From Glaciozyma antarctica PI12 (lineage: Eukaryota > Basidiomycota > Microbotryomycetes > Kriegeriales > Camptobasidiaceae), in assembly GCA_002917775.1 (NCBI GenBank), contig KZ627161.1, positions 1,851,727 to 1,915,726 of the forward strand: 64,000 nucleotides of DNA, written 5' to 3'. The first letter of the stretch is position 1. Each line of letters opens with the position of its first letter. Both the position numbers and the translations under genes were made by a program. Shown here piece by piece: positions 1 to 10,328 of the stretch. The notes under the pieces are model-generated. The model did no database searches. It was given only the letters and a program-made list of their open reading frames with translations, and was not told the origin of the DNA.

Positions 1-446
1 CCTTATCGGCAGTATCATCATGGCCAACATGCGGAACGTGCTAGGCAGCGTGTCCAAGGTGCGTTTCTCGCTGTTTCGAGGGCCTCGCGCGGAGCTGAAC
101 GATTCGGATCTCGCAGATCTTCAAAGTGGCCTCGACGGGTGTCAGTACCTCCTTCATGCTTCTCTTCCTTGCGCAACTCATGGTGCGTCCCCACTCTTCC
201 TCCTACCCACTCCCCGCTGAACCTCCCTCGCAGGGGATCTACCTCCTACACCTCACTCATCTCCCTCCCCCAACTCTCCCAACCGAAACCAACCACCTCC
301 CTTCCTCGACACCCTCCCCTCCGTTCGACGTCTTCTCCCGCCTGTTCGACAGCGTCTTCCTCATCGCCGCTGGGACGGTCTTCTCGCTGCGGTGGGTCGA
401 GCGGAAAATCCGGGTCGAGGAGACTGTGGGAGGGCAGTATTCGTGA
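1..446 (+). CDS. Golgi pH regulator / GPCR-type G protein family protein, C-terminal part
   Basis: The gene is cut off at its 5' end by the window edge. Three exons are visible: up to 58, 117-182 and 234-446, with introns 59-116 and 183-233 (both GTGCGT...GCAG). The spliced reading frame gives a tail resembling the C-terminus of the GPHR/ABA-GPCR family: a segment around SIIMANMRNVLGSVSKIFKV, then a membrane helix with LLFLAQLMGIYLL, and a final helix beginning FDVFSRLFDSVFLIAA. Family members are multi-pass anion channels of the Golgi/ER needed for luminal acidification. The order of a LAQ-M-G helix followed by a short loop, an RxFDxxFL helix and a charged tail is as in the family. The function is by family resemblance only, as the N-terminal majority is not in the window. 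The 3' end converges on the next gene. Confidence 0.75.
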
Positions 447-849
447 GAATTAGAGCTTTGTAGTGCATAGAGCGTAGTCCCGTCAATACCACCACCCGCA
501 TCGTATTTACATCGCTAAGGAGCTCGCTTCGCAATACTCGCTTGTCAATCTCCTCTCTTTGTAGAGAAGAAGGATGGCCTCGGAACGAATTCTGCGAGAC
601 AAAAGTGCTTCTCCCTCGTCCTCCAGCAGCGAGTCTTTGAGCATATTTAACCCGTAGAGGTCACTTTGTGGGCGAAGTTCCGCGATTACGTGCACCATTT
701 CTCTCGCGGTTTGCTATTCGATTCAGTTTGATTGCGAGACTAGAGACAAGGGGAGGCGCAAGTACAGCAAGGGAGAAAGGGGGGAAGGAGGCTAAGAGGA
801 GTGGGTGGGGGAGTACAGGCTTTGCGTGATGAAGGCGACGAACAAGCTC
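447..849. other. convergent intergenic spacer
   Basis: This is about 400 bp between two convergent stop codons (446 on plus, 850-852 on minus). It should hold both 3' untranslated ends. I see no conserved ORF, repeat or RNA gene in it. Confidence 0.6.
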
Positions 850-2840
850 CTACTCGTTGAGCTCAGCCTGAGCCTCCCTGATAGCAGCTCCCAGCGAGGT
901 GGTCGTGTAGTTGTTGAAGATGAGGAGGTTGGGCGTTCCAGCGGGGAGGTCCTGTGCGAGAATCGTCAGCTAGATTCCTCGAGAGGTAGGAGGAGAGGAA
1001 CGCACGGTGAGCGCGCCCTTGGTGGCGACCTTGGCGAGAGCCTTCTTGAGCGCCTTGGGGCTGAGAACCTTCTCCTTGGGAGGGATAGGCGCGAGGCCAG
1101 CCCACTGCTGAGCGGTGCCGAAGACGAACTGGATGCTCTGCTTGAGGAACGAGGTCGAGGGAGAGGCCGAGAGGAGGTTGTCGTAGACCTCGGGGAAGAA
1201 GTCGTCGTCGGCGACGTTGAACGACTCGGGGTAGAGGGAGAGGAAGTAGGCGGCGAGACCAGCGACGTGGGGAGACGCCATCCTGTTTTTGAGTCGTCAG
1301 CAAGGATCGTGTGAAGGTCGAGAAAGAACGCACGAGGTTCCAGAGATGGTGTTGAGCGAGTAGTTGCCCGTGTTCCAAATGCTGAGAATGTTCTGCGAGC
1401 GAATTCGAGTCAGTGTCGGAGAAGTGAGAACGCGAAAAGGAGAACGCACGAGTCCAGGAGCGAGGATATCGACACACTTGCCGTGGTTGGAAAAGTACGC
1501 GCGCTCGTCGCCGATGGTCGAAGCTCCGACCGTGATAGCGTTGACCGACGCAGCAGGCGAGTAAGCGCAGGCGTCCTTGTTGTCGTTTCCAGCCGCGACG
1601 GCGAAATGGAGTCCGTCGTCGACGGCAGCATCGACGGCCGAGTCGAGAGCCTGCGACTTGCCTCCTCCGAGACTCATGTTGGCGACACTGCCCTTGTGCT
1701 TGGGGTTCTTGCCCTCAGCCTTGGCCTTGGCCGCAGCGTAGGCGGCGTCGGCGGCCCAGGCGACTCCCGCGACGACGTCTGACATCGAGCCTGATCCTCC
1801 GGCGCCGAGGACCTTGACGGCGATGATGTTAGCCTGCTTGGCGACTCCGTACGTCTTGGAAGCCATCGTACCCTATGCGCGAGGAGAGAGAGCGGTCAGG
1901 CGGGGGATCGAGGGGGCTGGAAAGAGGGGGAGACGAACGGCGACGTGAGATCCATGGCCGTTGAGATCCTCGTCGGGGTCGGTAGGAATCGTCTTGCCCC
2001 ACTTGGCGCGACCCTCGAGCTCGACGTGCTTGATGTTGACTCCGCTGGAAAGGGGGAACGAGGTCTCAGCGGGGTTAACGGGTGGCCGACGACGACGAAG
2101 ACTCACGTGTCGATAACGTAGGCGTCGACACCCTGTCGTTCTCAGAGTAAGCGCCAGTCCAGTCAATGTAGCAGCAGGAACACGCACCTTGCCGCCGTTT
2201 CCGTCAAACTCGTACCGGTTGAAGGTGCCGAAGGAGAGGGGATCGCGGTGAGAGATACGAGCGAGTCCCTGCAAGAGCGTCCAGGTCAGCTACAGTCCCC
2301 CATCTCTACAACAGCACGAACACTCACCCAAGGAGCTCCCTTCTCAACCTCGCTAGCCCAAACGATCGAGTCGCGCTCGACGTACTTGACATCGGGATGT
2401 GCGCGAATCGCATCGACGACGCTATCCGAGAACTTGCCGGCATACCCCTTGTACGCCTTCTTGCCCTTGTCGTTCCTGCCAATCTCGTACTTGTGCTTGA
2501 GGCCCTCGAACTGCGTCTCCGCGACGGCGGCGGCAGTGGCGAACCCCTCGCCCGATGATGACGCCTTGAGGGCCCTGAGCCGCGTATCGGCGGTGTGGAG
2601 CGCTTCGACGTGCTGGTAGTGCGCGGCGTGGTCCGCGTGCTCTTGAAGGACGATGATGTACGAGTCCTTGACGACGTGAGAGAGGGTGCTCACTCCCGGA
2701 GGAGGGGGAGGGGTGATCAAGGGGGCGAGGATGAACTCGTTGGGGAGGACTGAGTTCGGGGGAAGGGGAGTGGCGCTACTGCAGGCTGCGTAGAGGGCGC
2801 CGTAGAGGGCGGCGGGGAGGCTGATTCGGAGGAGGACCAT
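850..2840 (-). CDS. secreted subtilisin-like serine protease (peptidase S8, proteinase K type)
   Basis: Eight exons, read from the right: 2328-2840, 2188-2268, 2107-2132, 1939-2044, 1450-1872, 1334-1392, 1006-1282 and 850-951. They join in frame to 528 residues. The N-terminus (MVLLRISLPAALYGALYAA) is a signal peptide. Next comes an I9-type inhibitor propeptide (SYIIVLQEHAD... to VKYVERDSIVW, about residues 55-165). The catalytic domain has all triad signatures: Asp in VIDTG, His in NGHGSHVAGT, Asn oxyanion in AAGNDN, and Ser in GTSMASPHVAG. It is therefore probably an active extracellular or vacuolar endoprotease that matures by propeptide removal. The Asp motif is split over the 26-nt exon 3 and the Ser motif over exons 6 and 7. 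The start is the only ATG that gives a signal peptide. Close relatives include cuticle-degrading proteases and vacuolar Prb1. The signal peptide and short tail favour secretion, but this is not decided. Confidence 0.93.
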
Positions 2841-3282
2841 GATTGACGCGGCGATAAGGGGGAAGGCTAGGGGGGGCGGGGTGGCGAGTCAGCGTTGGGC
2901 TACGCAGCTACCACGAGCCAGAGACTGTACTCACCAAGTGTAGAGCTGTTTGAAGGTTGAGTTTGAGTAGTTCACTCGGAGGGGAGTGAGTGGTACGAGG
3001 GAGAGAGAGGAGTCGAGCGGGGGAACTGGCGAGGTCTCGACTCCTCCTGACCAGCTCTCTCGATTCCGTTTTCAAACGTCAAACAGCCTGCGAATTACCA
3101 CTGAGAACAACAAATTTAAACGGAATCTAACAACGGCAGGGCATAATAGGCCCAGAAAAGAGCGACCTCGTAAATAGTGTCCGTGGAGGGAAGGGGAGTG
3201 GTGCGGTGCGATCCAGGACGTTGCGAAGGGGTGATAGTGTCTCTGTCTCTGAGTCGAGGTACAGAGAGGGATAGATAGCGCC
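2841..3282. other. intergenic region, protease promoter side
   Basis: About 440 bp lying upstream of the protease start (minus strand) and downstream of the next minus-strand gene. It is GA-rich near 2985-3020 (plus strand). No gene was recognised. Confidence 0.5.
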
Positions 3283-5741
3283 TTAAAGCGTCAACACATC
3301 CGGTTCCCCATTCTGCGAGCTCATCGTCAGCCCTCTGCTCGCCAACACCCTCGAAGCGAGAACTCACAAAAGGTTGTCTCCACCCACACGCCCACTCCTC
3401 CTCCCCATACTTCCTCCCCGGCAACGTACTCGCCTCAAACCCCAAATGCCTCTGCCCCAACCTCCTCGTCCCCACAAGCCCACTCCTCCCCCACCTATCT
3501 CCCAACACCCCTCCTCGCCCGACCCTCGGCGCACAGGACTCACACCCCTCCACCCTCCCTCGCAGACAGTCCTGGATCACCAAGTCGGGCGTATCGGCCC
3601 CTTCGTCCTCGGCCTTCACGCTCCATTCCCCCCTCTTCGCTCGCGACTCCCTCTCCTCCCCCTCCACATCCCCGGCGCCCAATAAAATCCCCGGGAGGGC
3701 CCTCGCCACGCTTCCACGGATCATCAACCCACTACCCCCCGTCGCAAAGAAGACCCCACAATGTCCTTCCCCCTCCTCCGTATCCGGCATGACCTCGTTC
3801 GTCCGCACCAACACTCTTCCCACCTCCTCCCACGCCCCCTCACAAAGTGGGAAATCGTCCTCAGTGAGAACGATATACGCGCTTCCTTCCGAAGAGGCGT
3901 AGGCTAGCCCTCGCGCGACGTGCAAGCGCTGATCGAGACGGTTGGACGTGGCGCGAGGATCGCGGTGGAAGGAGAGGTAGGGGGAGGAAAATCGGGAGGA
4001 GGCGAGGTCGAAGAGGGAGTGAGTGAGGAAGTGGGTGTAGACGATTAGGCGGATGCGGGTGGGGAGGAGGGAAGGGTGGGAGGGGAGGGAGGATTGGGAG
4101 GAGGGAAGGGAGGTGGGGAAGGGAGGGAGGGCGGAGAGCCAGGATTCGATAGTTTGGGAGAGGTAGTCGGGGTTTCCGGGACGAGGAGCGGTCATGAGGA
4201 GGATAGTGAGGAGGTGAGGTTCCGATGGGTGAAGGGCGGCGAGTTGAGTGTCGAGAGATGAAGTCGTCGTTGACGTTTGACGAGAGGGGACGGAGGAGTA
4301 GGTGGCAAGGAGAGGCAGGGCGAGTAAGGCGAGGAAAGGAGCGGCGGAGCGTCGGGAGTGTTTTGAGGAGGTGGCGGGGCCAGGAGCGAGGAGAGGGAGG
4401 AAGGACGCGAGGAAGAGGAGGGAAGAAGCGATGATCCCGACGAGAACACCGCTGAGTCCCCACCACAGTCCCGTTCCTCCTTGCTCGATTGGAGTGGAGA
4501 AGTTGGCGGCGAGGAGGGCGAGCTGGAAGAATGGGAGGGTTGGGGTCGATGAGTGCGAAGCGCGAAGGAGGTGGAGAGTGACGAGGAGGGACGCGAGGCC
4601 TGCGATTGTTTAATGATGAGCGAAATTTCAGCGCAGGGAAGAGAGGGGACGCACCAGCTCCTACTTGATGAATGGCCGAGGTCGAGAAGAGATGAGGATG
4701 CGCCCATCCGAGTACGCGCCCAAAGATCCATGCAAGAAGAACCCGTACGCCGACGATCGCAGCCCAGAGTACCGACACCAGCGCGACCTTGGTCCTGCTC
4801 CTCAGTCCCGCCTTGTCGTCCTCGAGCGCCTTTAGGCATGCGAGATTGGCGAAAGCGATTCCGAGGCCCGAGGTGCTGAGGTTGACGAGGAAGGGAGAAA
4901 GGGCGGCGTTGGTGTATTCGATTATGCGATGCGAGTTGGGCTGGAGGAGGTGGATTGGCGAGGCGTGGAGGAGAGGGAGAGGCGAGATGAGGGAGGCGAG
5001 GGTGAGGAAGAGGGAGAGGACGGCAAAGGCGAGGGTGAAAGGTGGTAGGGCGAGAGAAGGGATGGAGGGGAGGGGGTAGGACGAAGGCGTTGCGTGCTCG
5101 GCGATGGGAGAGACGAAAGCGAAGGAGATGGAGGATCCTCGGAGTCGCTTCCTTCGCGGGAGCGTATGTCTCCGCAACAGGAATATCGGCGACCCTGATT
5201 CTGCTCCGGCTCCCACACCACTCGTCTCACGCGAATGACTCAGTTTGGCGCCTCCCAGTCCCAGACCAAAGTCGCATTCGCTCGGTTCGGGGGTCGTCCT
5301 CTGCGAGCTGGCGGACGAAGGGCTGAGGGACGGGCTGGTGGTAGTCGGAGAGGACGAGTCGAAGGAAAGGCGAACCGAGTAGTCTCCCTCGAGCTCCAAA
5401 CTGCTGTCTTCCTCCGTCCTCAAGCGCGACCAGCCCCCATCCCCAACACTTCTCGACCGCGGATGCCTCCTCCTCGTCCTCTTCTTGTCCGATAAGCTCC
5501 TTCTCAGTCCTCCCAATCCATCTTCCCCCTCATCCAACGTCCCATACGCCGAATCACTCCCACTAGCCGCGCTATCCGCCCCACTGCTCAACAAGTCCGA
5601 GTCCTCGTTCGAAAACGTTCCTGCCCCCCTCCCGTGCCGCCAGACTTGTAGCGTTGGGGTCCTGCTCCGTACGCGGGACTTGCTAGGGTGGAGAAAGTCG
5701 TCCGAGGTCTCGAGAGGGGCGAGGCGAGGAGGGGAGGTCAT
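3283..5741 (-). CDS. six-TM membrane protein with glycosyltransferase-like C-terminal domain
   Basis: Three exons (4655-5741, 3368-4599, 3283-3312) join in frame to 782 residues. Residues 1-215 are a charged, Ser-rich cytosolic-looking region with RTRRRHPRSRS and similar basic patches. About six hydrophobic segments follow (roughly residues 225-480). The last third is soluble and begins LLTILLMTAPRPGNPDYLSQTIESW, a pattern typical of the first strand of a GT-A fold. A long stretch later comes VLTEDDFPLCEGAW, where EDD is a candidate metal-binding DxD-type motif, followed by a Gly-rich FFATGGSGLMIRG loop. This resembles Golgi glycosyltransferases of the PGAP4/MGAT4 type, but PGAP4 has fewer membrane segments, so the match is tentative. 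The 30-nt last exon adds only NGEPDVLTL. A 5' untranslated intron is likely at 5847-5936. Membrane topology and EDD motif are seen; the enzymatic role is inferred. Confidence 0.7.
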
Positions 5742-6802
5742 TGACCGAGTTGGATGGTTGACGTCTTCTAAGCGAGGTGGTCGTTGAGTCCCAGTCTTGG
5801 AGGTGGAGCGGCGGCAAGGAGGGGGTGACGGGGGAGGTGAATAACCCTGTTCAGAGAAGGCACGGCGAGCTGGTCAGTTGGTGGATCGAGAGGAGGTCGC
5901 AGCAGAGCTAGAGGAGGGGGGAAGCTGCGGACTCACCAAGGCTCGCGACTCGAAGCTCCTCTCACTTGCTCAGGACTTGAAACAAGGTCCTGCTGGGTAG
6001 AGCCTGGTCCTGTCTTGTACTGCGAGTCGGGCGGGGTTCCAATGAGGGGAGGAGAGAGCAGCAACGTTGAAGGAGAAGAAAACTGAAAGTTGAAACGCAT
6101 TCGTCTCCCATGGGAGATGGGCTCTTTCGAGACCTTTCTTTCGATCACCCTCTGACTAGTCAAGGGAGCAGGCAGTACACGGCCTCGAGGACCGCTCACT
6201 CGTACACCTGTTCCTTTGGAATTCGTTCGCCTTCGCCGTCTCTTCAGCATCTGTGCGCGGAGCCGCGAGGTGCGCAGCAAATGACGCTGGCCCGGGGAGG
6301 GACTCAAGGCCAAGGACTTTGGAAAACTTTTCCTGTTCCTGATTGGAGCCTCGCCGTACTTTTCGCAGAGTCTGCCTGGTCGAGAAGGTGTACCAAGAGA
6401 GGACCTGTCACCGGAGGACCTTAACTCGTACCTTGCCTCGCTCTCCCTGCCAGAGGTACGCTTCGCAAGCTGGAGAAGGCTCAGCCGCAAGTTTTCCACA
6501 GCTTCAATAGCTAGAGTTCAACAGCAAGAAATTGAGTAAGAAAGAAGAGCAGCTCAGCGAGCTCCACCTCAACGAGGTTGCGAAGCTCCTCGCCCCCACT
6601 CTCCGCTCCTATCCTCACAGTCACCGCGACGTTGGTTCAAAAGGCCGTTTAAATTCGACAATAAGCTATCAAGGATGAGGGGTGTCTTCAAATGGGGGGG
6701 GGGATAACGCCAAAGCGGGGGGTATCGCTAACGAGCATACAAATACGTACCTTCTCCTCCTCCCTTCCTCCTCCCAGCTCCCAATCACTCCTCCCACGTC
6801 CC
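5742..6802. other. long leader/intergenic region
   Basis: About 1.06 kb upstream of the six-TM gene. The minus strand carries a good splice pair (donor GTGAGT at 5931-5936, acceptor CAG at 5847-5849), so part of it is likely 5' untranslated leader. Reading frames in the leader do not join to the coding frame without a stop. A run of ten G lies at 6694-6703. No gene is supported. Confidence 0.45.
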
Positions 6803-8533
6803 CTAATCCCTCTTCCCCAACCCCTCCGTCAACCCCTCATAAGCGCCTCCACTCCCCCTCCCAAACCTCTCGACCTCCTCCTCCTCCTCCTCCTCATTCG
6901 TAACCCTCAGCGGTCCCCTCCTATCCCCCTCCTCCTCCCCCTCCTCATTCCACGCTCCGAGCGCAGGAATCGATCGATGAGAGGGTGCTGGAGAGGAGAT
7001 AGTGGGTACGTCGAAGCGGGGTGGAGCGGGGGAGTGGTACGGGATTGAGAGCGGGGTACCGGGGAGGGGAAGGGGGTTGGAATTTTGGCGCTGGAAGGGC
7101 TGGGGTGGGAGAGGAGGGAGGGCGTTATCGTACCCTGATCCCTGGCGTTGGAAAGGAGGTTGCTGAGGCGAGTAGTTCGTGTAGGGCTGGGGCATCGACA
7201 TGGGTGGGGAGTAGGGTTGGGAAGAGGTTCCGCCGAGTTGAGCGACGCGAGAGAGTTGGCCTTGGGAGGTCGAGGGAGCCATACGAGAAGCGACGCCGTA
7301 CCCTCCGTCTCCTGCTCCGCTCCCTGGACCCTCCAAGCCGCCATACGGGTCCTCGTACTCCCTCGACGCCGGGTTGCTGGGACTGGATTGACGTCCCAAG
7401 GCTCCTACGCCTGCGATTCCAGCGTTGGCGGAGAGGCCGGCGGAAGAGGTTGAGGGAGGAGGGGGTTGGGCGGAGGCGTAGTATGCGAACTGCTCGTCGG
7501 CTGGAGCGACCTTCTTCCTGCTGAACGTGTTGCTCCTCTCCACCTCGTTGTACCCCTCGTCGCCGTACCCACCCTGCATCCCTCCCATCGCCATCCCTCC
7601 ACCGCCATTCCTCCGACTCCCTCCTCCGCCTCCTGATCGTCTCCGACTCATCCGATTCGACAGCATCGCCCCGCTCGCAACTCCAGCCGCAGGATCCCAT
7701 GCGTCGTCCTCTGCGAAATCAAAGTCCTTGTCCCGATCCTTACGAGAGTCCCGGGTGCAGAAGTACCATATCGCGAGGGCTAGGAGGAGGAGACCTGCGA
7801 CACCTCCTACCACGCCTCCTGCGATAGCACCGACGTTGGTGGAAGAGGAGCCGCTGCTGCTGCCATCAGAGGTCGCGGAAGAGGTGGAAGAGGTGGTAGT
7901 GCCCGAGGAGACTGGGACGGTCTGTTAAAGAAGGTTAGAGGGGTCGCCGGCTGAGGAGGCAGGGACGGACGGTGAAAGATGTCAAGGTCGTTCCTTGTCG
8001 AGTGGTGGTGATGGCGCTGGTGGTGGAGGCGGTCTGTGGAGGAAGAGTTTAGCTGAAGCCCAGGGAGCCAAGGAGAGGCTGGACATGCCGTCGAAGTCGT
8101 GCTCGGAGTTGAGGAGGTGGTGGAGGTGGTCGTGTCCGTGCACGGAGCAAAGAGAGTCGAGACCGGTGACGAGGACAAGACGGTCTCTGTTGCTGTAGCT
8201 ACGACTGAGCTCGTCGTGGTCCTGGGATCTCAGTCAGCATGTAGGCTGTCCTGCTCCTCCCCACCTCTTCCACCAAGAGAAGGAAGCGATTACGCACACT
8301 GCAACGCCTGTAACCAGTGAAAGACGAGTCGACGTTCCTGCGACGATGGTGCTCGTTCCGACCTGGATGGAGAGTAGGACACGCGGGGTCAGCTGAGGCC
8401 GAAGCGTGGGTCGAGCGAACCTTACAGCTTCTGGGTCGAGGACGACAAAGGTCGTGAGCGCCGTCTGAACACTAGTGATCAACGAGGTCTCGGTAGAGAA
8501 GATTGTGCGGGTGGGGCTGGAGACGCAGGCCAT
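6803..8533 (-). CDS. Ser/Thr-rich single-pass membrane protein (Mid2-like architecture)
   Basis: Five exons (8426-8533, 8298-8362, 8089-8221, 7971-8033, 6803-7921) join in frame to 495 residues. About 170 N-terminal residues are very rich in Thr, Ser and Val (TSVVATATETV, TTTSSTSSATSDGSSSG), as in O-mannosylated wall-sensor ectodomains. One clear membrane helix follows (GAIAGGVVGGVAGLLLLALAIWYF) with a basic stop-transfer stretch CTRDSRKDRDKD. The long cytoplasmic tail is low-complexity: Gly/Ser/Arg-rich near SRRRSGGGGGSRRNGGGG, then Pro/Gln-rich (PPLPPQPFQRQNSNP), ending in an acidic EEEEEEEVERFG block. No classical signal peptide is visible at the chosen ATG, so either the helix is a signal anchor or a 5' exon is missed. 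Intron 3 appears to use a GC donor. The architecture is like fungal Mid2/Wsc-type sensors, but no WSC domain is present. Function is not known. Confidence 0.7.
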
Positions 8534-8808
8534 TGTTGAGAAAAGAGAGAGTGCGGAGGAGGCGGAGAAGGCGAGCGGGTTCTTTTGGAGGCTGCCGGAG
8601 CTGGTTGAACGAGTGACTTGGGGTTTGGCGTGGACTGTGGGCGTGTACCAGAGTGCTGTGGCTGTTACCTGGTGGTGGTGTTGAAGAGAGCGGAGGGGAA
8701 ACTGGGGGCGAGGCCCGAGCTAATAGCCCAACTGAAAAATGCTGAGCTGGGATTTCGTCGTCTCGTTCTCTCGTTCATTTCGACCTGAAAAAGGAGAGAC
8801 GAAGCTTC

Positions 8809-9420
8809 TCAGGCGTGTAGCCTCTGTTCATTTTTGCGCTCACTGCAAAGAAGCTGTCTGCTATTCAGCGTCTGCCATTCTCCGTCGCGGCGACACGCGT
8901 TGACTCGCGTTAAAAACGGACGCGACGAAGCTGCTCGGCGCAGAGCAAATCTCCTCTTCCCCTCTCCCCTTTCAACTCGTGGCTTCCCCGTCGGCTGGCG
9001 AATGTAGGTCGCCGTGAGGGCGAGAAGGGCGGCCATAACGTTCTCCTGATAGTTGTACGCCGAGCCCTCGCCCACGGCTGCATCTCGAGCGCGCCGACGT
9101 GCGTTGCTCCGCCCGAAGATGGGGTTGGGGAGGGTACGATTGGAGGAGTCGAAGGAGATCTTGTCGAGGATGTGGTAGAAGGTCGGCCTGCTGATTCTGC
9201 CGCCGGCGTTAGCTTTGCTCCATACCTCCCTGCTGCTGTAACCAGCTCACCTGAGGCCATCTCGATACCCCTTGTCGTTCTCCTGCTCCAGCATGATGAG
9301 GCGAGACTGCAGGGACTTCTTGATGTCGTAGGCGCCCCGCCCTCGTGTTCGCGAGCGATCCAGCCTCACAGCCCGACGCGCGGACGCCATGCCTGCAGAC
9401 ACCTCCGCCATTCCCAGCAT
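8809..9420 (-). CDS. hypothetical small protein, weak resemblance to HARBI1-type N-terminus
   Basis: Two exons (9251-9420 and 8809-9196) joined by a GTGAGC...GGCAG intron give 185 residues. The most structured part is the junction, LEQENDKGYRDGLRISRPTF followed by YHILDKI. This recalls the helical DNA-binding start of HARBI1/plant-transposon proteins (FR-x-x-FRMSR-x-TF), but no DDE catalytic domain follows. The second half is basic and not protein-like. An ORF continues upstream to 9651 in the same frame but has no ATG beyond 9420. It could be a host gene fragment, a relic of a DNA transposon, or a chance ORF. I would not rely on it without transcript support. Confidence 0.3.
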
Positions 9421-10328
9421 TGCACATCTCGTCCCCGTCGTCCGTGTCGTCGTCGAGGCCAAGGAGGACGAGAGCGTACCCGCGCCGGACGCGGCCGCGA
9501 GGAAGTCGGAGGAGGAACGCTGTGCGGGTGGAGCGTGGGGAGGTACGGCGGAGATCTTTGCTGAGCTGGTCGTGCCGTTGAGAGGGTGTGATGGCGTGGC
9601 AGGAGAGCGCAAGTTTGGAGTGTGGGGAAGCGAAAGGAGGGACGAGCTCAAAAAAGGAGGCGAGAAAAGGAGGAAGGCGAGCTCAAAAAACGTCTTTCGA
9701 CACGCTCTTCGTTTTCGAGTCCTGAAGTCTGCTTCTGCTTCTGATAGACCATTTAGAGCAAGGCCAGGCCTGTCTCAGCGAGTTGCCGAGAAAGCCGCGA
9801 CGAGAAAAAGGAGAGAGGAGGAAGCGAAATCTCAGGACCGGCATTTTTGAGTTGGGCTATTTTGTCGACGACCTGCCAGCCACCTTTCCTCTTACGGGGC
9901 TACGGCGTGTGACTAGTATCCGTAGGGAGTACGCTAGGAAAAGAACAGGGAAACAAGACTTTGCGAAGAGAGTGACTTGAGCTTGTTTGAGGGAGCGGGG
10001 AACGGTCGCGTCCGCCAGGCACAACCGCTCGACGCGACGTTCCTGGATGAGAGAGGAGTGGGCGGCGTACGAGTTACTCTGGAGTCAACTGGAGCAAGAG
10101 CAGAGCTGAAGCCCTGGCGAAGTCGAACCTCCTCCCATTGTTCGACGCGCGCTCTGGCCTTGTCGAGGCTCCCCTTCCGTCCGCTCTCCTTTCCCTCTCT
10201 CCCTCCCTCACCCTTCCGCTCTCAGTCTCGGACGCCTGTAGACCAGCACACACTCTCACCGACCCTCGTTAGCCAACACAGCCCATCGGCACTCTCCCCG
10301 TCCCTCCCATCCCACCACCTGCAACGCC
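9421..10328. other. intergenic region upstream of GH16 gene
   Basis: About 900 bp. The last 180 bp (10140-10320) are very pyrimidine-rich on the plus strand (CTCTCC, TCCCTC runs), typical of a fungal 5' leader, and lead into the GH16 start. An open frame at 9389-9850 on the plus strand is antisense to the weak small gene and shows no recognisable motif. Confidence 0.5.
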
